In this document: positions 1 to 11,516 of the stretch, in pieces
Layout: each line of letters begins with the position of its first letter
Numbering within the stretch: position 1 is the first letter of the stretch
Source of the DNA: Mytilisepta virgata
Lineage: Eukaryota; Mollusca; Bivalvia; Mytilida; Mytilidae
DNA: 64,000 nt
Reading direction: 5' to 3'
Assembly (NCBI GenBank): GCA_028015205.1
Contig: CM051510.1
Location: forward strand, 32,426,580-32,490,579
Position numbers and translations under genes: made by a program
The notes under the pieces: generated by a model
Database searches by the model: none
The model's input: only the letters and a program-made list of their open reading frames with translations
What the model was told of the DNA's origin: nothing

Positions 1-198
1 ATCCTGTTTCTAAAAGATAATGTTGTATGGCAAGCAAAGTCAGATGGTAGTGAATGTAAAGTTATTATTACGCTAAAGAAGGGGGGACTATTTTGGGGAA
101 ATTTTGAAAGAGTTTGTTTTAGTGGACATTCCAATTTACTAATCGTTGCAGGAAGATACGGTAGTATAGGTGTATTCAGAAAAGTTGGAGATGAATAG
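1..198 (+). CDS. C-terminal end of an unidentified gene, possibly a WD/beta-propeller protein (partial)
   Basis: Frame 1 is open from the first base to a TAG at 196-198 and gives 65 residues. The tail has a hydrophobic strand followed by Gly-rich and Val-Phe elements (NLLIVAGRYGSIGVFRKV), which resembles a final WD-repeat blade. That resemblance is the only clue to function, and I do not recognise the family. No splice acceptor can be seen because the exon starts outside the window. The gene is on the plus strand and converges with YEATS2, whose stop codon lies 3.35 kb away. It could also be the last exon of another beta-strand-rich protein. Confidence 0.45.
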   Translation: MLFLKDNVVWQAKSDGSECKVIITLKKGGLFWGNFERVCFSGHSNLLIVAGRYGSIGVFRKVGDE

Positions 199-451
199 AT
201 TAATCAGGAAAGTGAATATTTATCATGATAGGATTTTTTGTGTGACTGGAAGTAGACAGTTATGTTAGTTTACATTGTAGCTGTTAAACTTAAAACAACT
301 GATTTATATTCCTGCTTTACATTATAACCACTTTACCTAATGAAAATGAGATTAGAACTGTCAATATTATTTAAACTGTATATATTTTCATCGTCTTGTT
401 TTGAATTTTTTCTTGAATGAATAGAAGATAATTTATGTTAATTTTTCTCCA

Positions 452-457
452 ATTAAA
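452..457 (+). promoter_or_regulatory. candidate poly(A) signal ATTAAA
   Basis: ATTAAA lies 254 bases after the stop codon of the plus-strand gene that ends at 198. It is the first poly(A)-type hexamer I saw downstream. Position and motif are the only support. Confidence 0.3.
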
Positions 458-823
458 AACAATTTTTGGAATTTTACACAATCAACATTAGAAACCATAC
501 ATAATACGGATTTTTACCAATACCTATACTTATATACAAAGATTTGACATACTAATACATTTTACAATTGATACCACATGTATTTTATGTTCCCTTTTGA
601 AGGAATACTTTAAAAAAATCTCGAAATTGTCATCTCGAAATTTGAGGATCTTATCAAAGAAAAATTATAAAATCAACCAATTTTGAATTCCTCTATGGTT
701 AATTTTTGCCTTTGAAAATTTACTAAATATATTCATCAACATATTTTACAGTTTCATATATTCTCAGATTTGCATTCTATGATTATAAATATGTATTGTC
801 ATAATAATTCAGATTAAATATTT

Positions 824-987
824 TGTTTGTTTAGCTGGGGTTTTATGTCGTTTTCAGCACATTTGGCTATTTCGCGGTGGCCAGCTTTTATTGGTGGAGT
901 ACCCGGAGAGAACCACCGACCTTCGGTAGGAAAATTGGCAATCCTTGTCAATTTAGATCGAAGTCGAACACACCCCACCACAGGTGT
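824..987 (-). mobile_element. tRNA-derived SINE, truncated copy
   Basis: This copy aligns with the full SINE at 1021-1282 from the tail (TTTAGCTGGGGTTTTATG) through the conserved centre (GTACCCGGAGAGAACCACC) to the CACCCCACCACAGGTG segment. It then stops, so the tRNA-like head is missing. RNA sense is on the minus strand, so the copy is 5'-truncated. Part of the central GGAGGAAGCCGGAG segment is also deleted. Confidence 0.8.
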
Positions 988-1020
988 AAATATTTTGTTA
1001 AAATATAACTAATAAAAATC

Positions 1021-1282
1021 TGTTTGTTTAGTTGGGGTTTTACGACTTTTTCAGCACATTTGGCTATTTCGCGGCGTCCAGTTTTTATTGGTTAAGAAAG
1101 CCAGAGTACCCTGAGAAGAACCACCGACCTTCATAAGAAAAATTGGCAATCCTTGTCATTTAAGTTTGGAGTCGAACACACCCCACCACAGGTGAGATTA
1201 CTCCCAACCTCAGTGTTGACAGGCTAGTGGTCATTAGTAGTCATGATAAATTACCCAGACCACTGAGCCACCAAGGCCCCAC
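1021..1282 (-). mobile_element. tRNA-derived SINE, near full length, with target-site duplication
   Basis: On the minus strand the element begins with a tRNA-like head: a GGGGCCTTGGTGGC start and a TGGCTCAGTGG-type A box. A central GGTTCTTCTCAGGGTACTC block and a tail ending in CTAAACAAACA follow. TAAAAATCTG occurs on both sides (1013-1022 and 1283-1292), which marks a target-site duplication from LINE-style retrotransposition. The central block resembles the conserved domain of metazoan 'Meta'-type SINEs; that family name is an inference. Confidence 0.85.
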
Positions 1283-2659
1283 TAAAAATCTGCAATGTCA
1301 CTTAGGCTATTATATCTATAGTGATAAATAAAGATTTGTGTTGAATTTTCAACAACCTAGCATTATCTTTTTGAAACATGGTCATTCTATTTGTGTTGTC
1401 TTAAGTCATATAGTGGGTGTTGTTTTATGAAGATGCACCACATACTGTTTTTTATCTCCTGGTGCCATCCTAAGTAATGGGAACGTGAAATGTTAACCAC
1501 GTCTTGCACGTTGTTGATCAATCATGCACTATTTAAGTTGAATGTTTTTGTGAAAAATATAACAGATATATCACAAGGTCTTTTCAGAAATGTAACTACA
1601 CATGATATACAACCAAAGTTACTTAAGTATGAAATAAATGTCAGTGTCTTTAATGTTACCAGACTAATTACATTTGAAAACCTCGGTTTATTTATAATAA
1701 TGAACCCAAACACAACAAATTCACTCAAGCATGAAATAAAGGTCAAAGCAAAATATACATATTCAGCTGTGGTATACAGTAGATGTTTTTAGTGCAGTTA
1801 AATTGATTTTCCAACAAAAAGGACATAGAATATTTACTGTCATATATTACAGTCCAAACGTAAAAAAAAATCATCTAATGCGATATGCATACTTGTATCT
1901 GCCATAACATGTGAACACGTCACAAAAATATGTAAAAACTCCATTGTCTTCCTGTATTTATTTTTAACAAATCATGGTTCATCACATGGATTCAGTTTTT
2001 TGAGTCCAACCAAGCGTTATCTAAACAAAAGCCCATTTTCTATTTAAGTGGAAAAAATCCTATTTTGAGGTATATGCTCATTATGATAGGTCTTTAATAG
2101 GCAGTCCTAATGCATGAATTCTGTGTAACGAGTTAGTCTGCAGGTGATATTTTATGCAAATGCTAGCATTTAGTCAAACTAGAGGCTCATCTCATTATAT
2201 GTATAGCAATATGAGTAGTCTTTTAGTAAATGAATACTCATATTGGTCCATAATCTGAATCGGTATACAAACCACATAATAAATACTTCAACAAATTAGG
2301 TTTAAGTAGCATATATAGCTTCAAAGAAGGGTTTTAGGTTGCTTGTTTTTGGGGTTTTTTTTGGCTACTTGTTTTTAATTAAAATTAAAAGCAGCCACAC
2401 TGGTCATAGTAATACATCTGGGCATAATTTACTACCTCTTTATCTTTAAAAGGTGTTTTGTGAATATTATTGGCTGATTATTCTGTTTCACTAGTGATTG
2501 CCTTATTGGATCATGTTACAAACTTCCAGACACAATTTGGAAAGCTGACAAACTAATGACCATTCCACCAAAGTTTCGTCTGTTGCAAAAATACATGTAA
2601 TTTCAACAGCAATGATTTCTAAAAAAAAATTTGGTGATTTTTCTCCTTTTCTCTGTGAT

Positions 2660-2675
2660 GGGGGGGGGGGGGGGG
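2660..2675. repeat. homopolymer run of 16 G
   Basis: Sixteen consecutive G in intergenic DNA. Similar runs are C15 at 3111-3125 and G18 at 21218-21235. Such tracts are prone to length error in assemblies. Confidence 0.9.
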
Positions 2676-3110
2676 AAGCATACTGTTTTAGAATTGGAAC
2701 TCCTGGGCATACCTTTGAAAGAGGTCAACTCAAGAACTTTTCTGGTAAAGTTAAATTAGGATAGTAGCTTACTTTGCTGATTTCTGTAGTTTTTATGACA
2801 GCCAATATGGCCCAATGACCGGGGACCTGAAAATATTTTCAAACTGCACCAACAATGCACATTTTCAGTAAAAGTTTGGTCTTAAGTGGACTTGTAGTTC
2901 CAAAGGATAAAATGTTTAACTATTTTTTGCTGATTTATGTATTTTTATAAGTAGCAAACACATTTCTTGGAGGTCCAACTACACTCTTATTTATACATGT
3001 ATACAATTGCTTGAATGGATTGCAGACTCATTTCCTGACTGTAACAACAGATTGATAATTTAATATTTAGGCTTTAGGCCCTAATTGGTATAGCAAATTT
3101 ATCTTTGCCA

Positions 3111-3125
3111 CCCCCCCCCCCCCCC
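3111..3125. repeat. homopolymer run of 15 C
   Basis: Fifteen consecutive C followed by ACCCC, in intergenic DNA downstream of YEATS2. Confidence 0.9.
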
Positions 3126-3462
3126 ACCCCAAACACAAATTTGGAAGAGGTTCACTAAAGGGCCAATCCACTGAAGTATGTTCCCATCGGCCTAATGGTT
3201 TCAAAGAATGTTAAATATGTTTAGGCAATGGAAGACAGTGAACACCAAGTAATGCCAATACCTCATATGGGCCTTTGGTACAGATGAGCTAAAAAATCTC
3301 AAATTTGTATGAATTATTTGGAGCCACAATTAAAATACAGATATTTTTATACGATGAATTGTTGGTTTCCTAAATTGTAATTTTACATCCCCAAACATAT
3401 TCCATTATAGCTCATATACTTTTTAACATTCTAACACAATCATGATCAACTGAATTGAAAAT

Positions 3463-3468
3463 TTTATT
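3463..3468 (-). promoter_or_regulatory. candidate YEATS2 poly(A) signal AATAAA
   Basis: TTTATT on the plus strand reads AATAAA on the minus strand, 84 bases beyond the YEATS2 stop codon. It is the nearest canonical hexamer and implies a short 3' UTR. Later hexamers could be used instead. Confidence 0.45.
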
Positions 3469-3551
3469 TGTTCTCAATCATTAGTTCATAAATAGTCATA
3501 TCATATCTAACAACGTCACTGTGTTGTCATGGAGACAACCCTTCAACTATG

Positions 3552-3667
3552 TTATCTGTGTACACTTTTGTTGTCGGTGACCTTGACACCAAGATGTTTA
3601 TTTGTTAGGAAATCAGCTTGAGGGATACTATTTAAAGCTTGGAATACATCTGTCATGCCTAAACTTT
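3552..3667 (-). CDS. YEATS2: YEATS2 last coding exon
   Basis: Encodes [20 protein letters not shown], then TNKHLG, matching human IHQAICNIPFLDFLTNKHMG. It extends 11 residues past the motif to a TAA at 3552-3554. Acceptor TACCCAG. Confidence 0.93.
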
Positions 3668-6600
3668 CTGGGTACCTATAAAATAATATTTGAATTAAAA
3701 TATTAAGATATTTCACCACAGAGATAAACATAATTTAACATAAAAACTGATAATTACTAATTTTCTGAACTTTAAAAAGTTCTCAACACAGATATTCACA
3801 GGCAATAATACAAAGAGTAGATAAACCAGCCACTAAAATTTTTTTTTAAATTTAACACATCCTATTTGGGTAGAGATTCTGTTGCAATAATTCATATGCA
3901 TGTATTATAAAACTTTGGTTTTAGAAAATACAGTCTAAGGAAAATCCAAGGCATTTGTTTTATGGCCTTGTGTTTCCAGCATTTTGGGGGTTGTAAGTTT
4001 CTGGAGCTAAAGTCAGTAAATTCTTACTAGTATTTACTGTTTATTTTGCTTTACTTTCCATTCTGGTGTAACATGCCCATATAGGTGTAATATGTCCATA
4101 TAGGAATTCTGGTGTAACATGTCCATATAGGCGGGTATTATAACTAGTTCTACCCAGCTGCATTTTTGTGTGCATGCTTAAATTCGGTTTTTATTTCAGA
4201 CATCTTTCAGAACTTCTTTGATATTTTTTAAGGCCTTAGAAACGTCGATTTGGCAGTTAGGTCGAAGTTCATAGGAGAATTATATCTTGGTAAGTATAGG
4301 CTCAAGACCAATCCCTAATTGTGTATATCTTGTAGTATTTTACAACAAAATGATTTCAAATTATTGCTTGTTGTCGCCTTGGTCCAAAAACATATCCCAC
4401 AATATGGCGTACCAATAGAAGGCTTGTGAAAAAATATCAAGTCGGTGTGATGAGTAGTTGCAGAGAAAATTGTGAAGAAAAATTTTGTTACGGACAGACA
4501 TTTCCATGCAACCACATTGTAAAACAGTATATTCCCCCTCTCCTTTGGAGGGGGGAGGGGGGTATAAAAAGTTTTACATCTATTATTAAATGATATCATG
4601 TTATTTTTGTTTGCTATACCTACCTGCCATTACTAACTTTAGAAGCAAATGTTTCTGTTATCACATCTCCTATAAACAATTCCATTACCTGTAAATTTAT
4701 AAATGAATGTTTCAAATATACCAACTTTTAATAACATAACTAATTTCTAACATTTAAAAAAAATAATCTAAAATTTATATTTTTTTCCTGGAAAATGAAA
4801 ATTTGGAAAACTTGTAATGTTTTATAGTAACTAATCTGGCTTAAATTTGTCAACATGACTATTTTTTCTTTCAAATAAACCAAGATTTAAGGATTCATAT
4901 GTATATTGTTTACCAGGAGTGGTAAAACTTCATGCCACCAATATCTTTTGGTGTGGGCATAAAAATAAAATCAGACAAACAATATATGTCCTATAATTTT
5001 TGTTCCATACCTTACACAAGAGATGATTTTCCCAGCCAAGAAAAAAAACGTAAATATTTTACCTGAAGCCATATTGCTATGTGTAATAAAGAAACCATTA
5101 TGGAAAAATCCAAATTGCAAAAAAATCGGCAATCCACAAAAAAATGGAATAAAAGCATCCCCATTACACTCACAGTAAGGCCTTCAACATCTATAATGAG
5201 AAAAATCTCGCATCTCACAACAAGTTAAAGATGGCCCTGGTACAGTTCTGAACTGAATTACGAGGACATTTTTTCTCAATCAGGTCATATGTTTAAACAG
5301 AACCTGTGCACAGTATTTTCTTTGTTTTCACTAAAATAAACATAATAAAAACAAACCATTATGGCATGTAATGATACCATTGTAAATTGACAATATTCAC
5401 ACCTAAACCTGAAGCCCTCAATTTGATATTGGGGTCCCGGGATGAAAGCTGGTTCAAGACGGGTCAAGACATTCTTAAATCCTTAAACTAAAATTCCTGA
5501 AATTGATATCTTTCAAAATATAAATTTACCGTAAAAATCATATCTTCTGCTGTACTTCCATACACTTTATCATCCAATTCAGTTGGTGAAAATTTAATAC
5601 CAATCTACAAAATACTTATTTAGATGCATATAAAATTCATATAACCATAATACATGTACAGATAGTATATGCTACAGAACCATATATCTAATGTTTGTTT
5701 TGTGATACAATATTTAGGTTTAAAAGGTCAAAGAATATACTTAAAGATGACAAAATTGTTGTAAAAATTCAAAACAGGCCAAAGGTATCATAAATTGAGG
5801 TCAAAGGTCATAACAGTTAAAAAATGAAATTCAAATTTCAATTTCTGTTTAAAATTTGACTGCTTAATGCAAAATGGAACAATTATGAAAAACTTAACAC
5901 TATGTAGACCTATTGACAGTAGAACTTCAGCTCCACTTGACCCCAATTTCTAGCTCCACTTGACCTAATGACATTGTAGAACAGTTTCTTTTTTAATTGT
6001 GATGTCATACTTTTTTTTTGTGATGTAAAAAAACTACGGGAATTTGTACGAATTTTAGCAATGGTAGACACTACTGTCAACTCGGGAAAACATGGACTTA
6101 ATGTACGAGCATTATGTCTTCTTCCTATTGAGTTACACTGATGTCACACCGTGTTTAAACATTTCAAAGGTCAAATTTCATTCAGAGAGTAGGTGTATAA
6201 TTCAAGTTTTGCATAACAGATTATGGACTTGTAAGGTGTTCAACATTGTGTTGATAATGATCTTTGTTCCACTTTAGTCATAAATACTGTAAATACAGAA
6301 ATTATTGCGATGTTTTTATATTGCGAAAATTGCAATCGACTTGGGATCGCAATATTAAAAACTTGCATTTTTAATGCATATTTTTATGTCAGATTTATTA
6401 TAGATATGGCACCCTTTGTTTACATTTACACAGGTAAGTTTCTGGTCATTGATTGCCGACATCCGGAGACAGGTTAATTGGTAGATACTTAGTTGTATAG
6501 TTATTGTTAGGACACCTATTATATATAAATGACATTTTGAATTCTAATATTTTTAAAACTATTACATTAATAAAACTCCCATCTTCAATTTTTACCCATC

Positions 6601-9600
6601 TCCAATCGCAATAGAAAAACTATGTAGTTTTCACTCGGGCAGCGATCGCAATATTTAAACCTCGCAATTTTACCTGGAGTAGAAGAATCGCAATAATAGG
6701 TGCACACAAAAATTTTCGAATTTACAGTAATGTTTAATGTTATTTTCAGTCAAAATCATGCCCTTCTGACCCCTTCAAAAGTGCGTAATTTCATATTATG
6801 TCGAACCTAATGTATGTAATAATATCTCAGTTCAACTTTATATGAAGAAAACCTTACAAAAAATATCATGACACCACTTCAGTTTATTGAGTGATAATTA
6901 GAGAATTTTAAAAAATATTTTATGTGGCTTTTGGGTAATTCAAACTGCTTAACTAAAGGGTTGTTATCCACTGTCTGTTTTACATTTAATACAATACCTT
7001 TTGACATGTGTCCTGTATATAGACAGCTGTTTCTGAAGGGGAAACAATACCATTATCGTATACATTCACTTCTTCGTTTTCTTTCTCTTCAATCTTTGGA
7101 CGTTCTTGTTCTTAAAATTAAGAAATCTTAAGTGTCATTCAGGATTAAAAAAAAGGGACAAGAAATGAGTGATCATTCTCAAGATTAAACCGCTAATAAA
7201 AATATCATTCCTCTGACTGGCAGTTGGTTGGATCTGAACCTATTTTCAAAATATGATCAACAACATTCAGCATAAAATGTACTATATAAATAAAACAATA
7301 TAAAATAAATTTATATTTGAAACTTCATTACTTTCTATTGTAATTAGCCATAAGACTCTCCAGTGCAATTAGTTATAAAACTCTCAAATGCAATTAGCCA
7401 TAAGACTCTCCAGTGCAATTAGCCATAAAACTCTCTAGTGCAATTAGCCATAAAACTCTCCAGTGCAATTAGCCAAAAGACTCCAGTGCCATAAGCCTCT
7501 CCTGTGCAATTAGCCATAAGACTTTCAGTGCAATTAGCCATAAGACTCTCCAGTGCAATTTGCCATAAGACTTCCAGTGCAATTAGCCATAAGACTTTCA
7601 GTGCAATTAGCCATAAGACTGTCCAGTGCAATAAGCCATAAGATTATCCAGTGTAATTAGCCATAAGACTCTCCAGTGCAATTAGCCATAAGACTCTCCA
7701 TTGCAATTAGCCATAAGACCCTCCAGTGCAATTAGTTTTTAAACTCTCAAATGCAATTAGCCATAAGACTCTCCAGTGTAATTAGCCATAAAACTCTCCA
7801 GTACAATAAGTCATAAGACTCTTCAGTGCAATTAGCCATAAAACTCTCCAGTGCAATTAGCCATAAGACTCTCCTGTACAATTAGCCATAAGACTCTCCT
7901 GTGCAATTAGCCATAAGAGTTCCAGTGCAATTAGCCATAAAACTCTCCAGTGCAATTAGCCATAAGACTCTCCTGTACAATTAGCCATAAGACTCTCCTG
8001 TGCAATTAGCCATAATAGTTCCAGTGCAATTAGCCATAAGACTTCCCATGCAATTAGCCATAAAAGTCTCCATTGCAATTAAAGAACCTTTGTGAGCACG
8101 CTCACATACCCCACGTCTTCATATTGTCACTGGAGAAACAAAATCTCACTTCACAAGTAAAATGAACACAATCAAATGCTTACCTTCACATATTTATCCT
8201 AATTTGAATGGCAGCATATTGGGAAATTTAAATTCCAAGCGAGAGTAGTCAACAGTAATAGTATAGTGAGGCAAATAAGTTCAAAGGGGTGTAACTCCTA
8301 GAAAAAAAATTGAATCGTAATTTCCTGTCGATATGCACATCTACATAGTATGTCCTTATTATCTGAAAAGGTTTCATGAAATTCTGTTGTGTGGTTTGAG
8401 AGGAGTTGCGATGACAAACTGTTGCAGTAGTACATTAAAGTAAATTAGTTCAAAGGGGCGTAACTCCTAGAAAAAAAATTGAATCGTAATTTCCTGTCGA
8501 TATGCACATCTACGTAGTATGTCCTTATTATCTGAAAAGGTTTCATGAAATTCTGTTGTGTGGTTTGAGAGGAGTTGCGATGACAAACTGTTGCAGTAGT
8601 ACATTCAAGTAAATAAGTTCAAAGGGGTGTAACTCCTAGAAAAAAAATTGAATCGCAATTTCCTGTCGATATGCACATCTACATAGTATGTCCTTATTAT
8701 CTGAAAAGGTTTCATGAAATTCTGTTGTGTGGTTTGAGAGGAGTTGCGATGACAAACTGTTGCAGTAGTACATTAAAGTAAATTAGTTCAAAGGGGCGTA
8801 ACTCCTAGAAAAAAAATTGAATCGTAATTTCCTGTCGATATGCACATCTACGTAGTATGTCCTTATTATCTGAAAAGGTTTCATGAAATTCTGTTGTGTG
8901 GTTTGAGAGGAGTTGCGATGACAAACTGTTGCAGTAGTACATTCAAGTAAATAAGTTCAAAGGGGTGTAACTCCTAGAAAAAAAATTGAATCGCAATTTC
9001 CTGTCGATATGCACATCTACATAGTATGTCCTTATTATCTGAAAAGGTTTCATGAAATTCTGTTGTGTGGTTTGAGAGGAGTTGCGATGACAAACTGTTG
9101 CAGTAGTACATTAAAGTATATAAGTTCAAAGGGGTGTAACTCCTAGATAAAAAATTGAATCGCAATTTCCTGTCGATATGCACATCTACGTAGTATGCCC
9201 TTATTATCTGAAAAGGTTTCATAAAATTCTGTTGTGTGGTTTGAGAGGAGTTGCGATGACAAACTGTTGCAGTAGTACATTAAAGTAAATAAGTTCAAAG
9301 GGGTGTAACTCCTAGAAAAAAAATTGAATCGCAATTTCCTGTCGATATGCACAACTACATAGTATGTCCTTATTATCTAAAAAGGTTTCGTGAAATTCTG
9401 TTGTGTGGTTTGAGAGGAGTTGCGATGACAAGAAACAGGACAGACGGACGGACAGGTCAAAAACATTATACCCTCCGCAACTTGTTGCGTGGGGTATAAT
9501 TAATTGGATCAATAAGGCAGTAAAGTATGCACATCTAAACATCATGACCAACCATCCTACCAAATATGAAAGCAATCCATTAAGGGATTTCAGAGGAGTT

Positions 9601-10009
9601 GCAGTGACAAGATGATACTTGCTTTTTTAGCTGAAAATAGTCTAAGTCCAATAACTGAAATAAAATTAATCGGATCAATAAGGCAGTAAAGTATGCACAT
9701 CTACACATCATGACCAACAATCCTACCAAATATGAAAGCAATCCATTAAGCGGTTTTAGAGGAGTTGCAGTGACAAGATGATACTTTGGTATTTTAACTG
9801 AAAATAGTCTAAGTCCCACAACTCCCACAAAAATTATCCAATCAATATGGTGGTATAGTATGCACATATACACATCATAACCAACAATCCTACTAAATAT
9901 GAAAGCAATCCGTCAAGCGGTTACAGAGGAGTTGCAGTGACAAGAACAGGACTGACGGACGGACTGACGGACGGACGGACTGACGGACGGACGGACTGAC
10001 GGACAGACG

Positions 10010-10045
<36 letters not shown>

Positions 10046-11481
10046 TCGTTGCGTGGGGTATAATTAGCCATAAGACTCTCCAGTGCAATAAGCCATAAGA
10101 TTATCCAGTGCAATTAGCCATAAGACTCTTCAATGCATATAGCCATAACTCTCCAGTGCAATTAGCCATAAGACTCACCAGTACAATTAGCCATAAAACT
10201 CTCCAGTGCAATTAGCCAAAAGACTCTCCAGTGCCATAAGCCATAAGACTCTCCTGTGCAATTAGCCATAAGACTCTTCAGTGCAATTAGCCATAAGACT
10301 CTCCAGTGCAATTTGCCATAAGACTTCCAGTGCAATTAGCCATAAGACTTCCAGTGCAATTAGCCATAAGATTATCCAGTGTAATTAGCCATAAGACTCT
10401 CCAGTGCAATTAGCCATAAGACTCTCCATTGCAATTAGCCATAAGACCCTCCAGTGCAATTAGTTTTTAAACTCTCAAATGCAATTAGCCATAAGACTCT
10501 CCAGTGTAATTAGCCATAAAACTCTCCAGTGCAATTAGTCATAAGACTCTCCAGTGCAAATAGCCATAAGACTCTCCCATGCAATTAGCCATAAGACTCT
10601 CCGGTGCAATTAGCCATAAGACTCTCCAGTGCAATTAGCCATAAGACTCTCCTGTGCAATTAGCCATAAAACTCTCCATTGCAATTAGCCTTAAGACTCT
10701 CCAGTGCAATTAGCCATAAGACTCTCCTGTGCAATTAGCCATAAAACTCTCCATTGCAATTAGCAATAAGACTCTCCAGTGCAATAAGCTGTAAGATTAT
10801 CCAGTGCAATTAGCCATAAAACTCTCCAGTGCAATAAGCCATAAGACTCTCCAGTACAATTAGCCATAAGAGTCATTTTGATGAAAATATAAGAATAAAA
10901 GGGCACATAGCTAAAGATGTCATTTTAATAAATATTTTTATTTTTATTTTTCATACAATTTTCATATGATTATCTTCAAATTTATAGTGTGTTAAGAAAT
11001 CAAATAATCTGTTTCAAAGATTGAAGAAAAAAGGTCAAAATAATACACATAATTTCCAAAGGTTCTTTTTTGTGTTACTTTATCATAGTATAAGGGGTAT
11101 CTCCCTCGTTCCAAGTTCTGTCCTTAGATGGTTTTGGCTTTACCCCTCTTGGTCATTTTGGTATTTTTGAATTGCTCTTCAACCTTTTGGAGTTTTGTTT
11201 TTGTTTCCACCTTGAGCACAACTGATCAGTCGTAAAAACAAAATGTGCACATCTTGTGCATCAAAATTGGTATCAAAGAATTTTATTTATACATCATGCT
11301 GAATATATTAAGATGAGTTTCAAAATTTTCTAAAACGGGAGTCCAAAGATCAATGGTGTTGGAAATGTAAAATTCTTGTCTCACATCAGATTTACCTATA
11401 TTTATTTATTCATTTTATTTCATTTTTGTCGAGCCTTCGACTTTTGTCGAAAAAGCGAGACATAGCGATCCTACATTCCGT

Positions 11482-11516
<35 letters not shown>

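Larger units (their letters stand above)
199..3462. other. intergenic region between two convergent genes
   Basis: This interval holds the presumed 3' UTR of the upstream gene, two SINE copies (824-987 and 1021-1282), a run of 16 G at 2660-2675 and a run of 15 C at 3111-3125. The open frame at 1490-1792 has no recognisable product and is AT-rich noise. I see nothing else with coding character. Confidence 0.6.

Noticed and set aside
827..1012. Frames at 827-1012, 16214-16682 and 42643-42891
   Set aside because: Antisense translations of SINE copies or their junctions.
7333..10875. CRISPR-like regular repeats
   Set aside because: Units are contiguous without unique spacers, the sequence is animal intron, and unit length varies by point changes and deletions.
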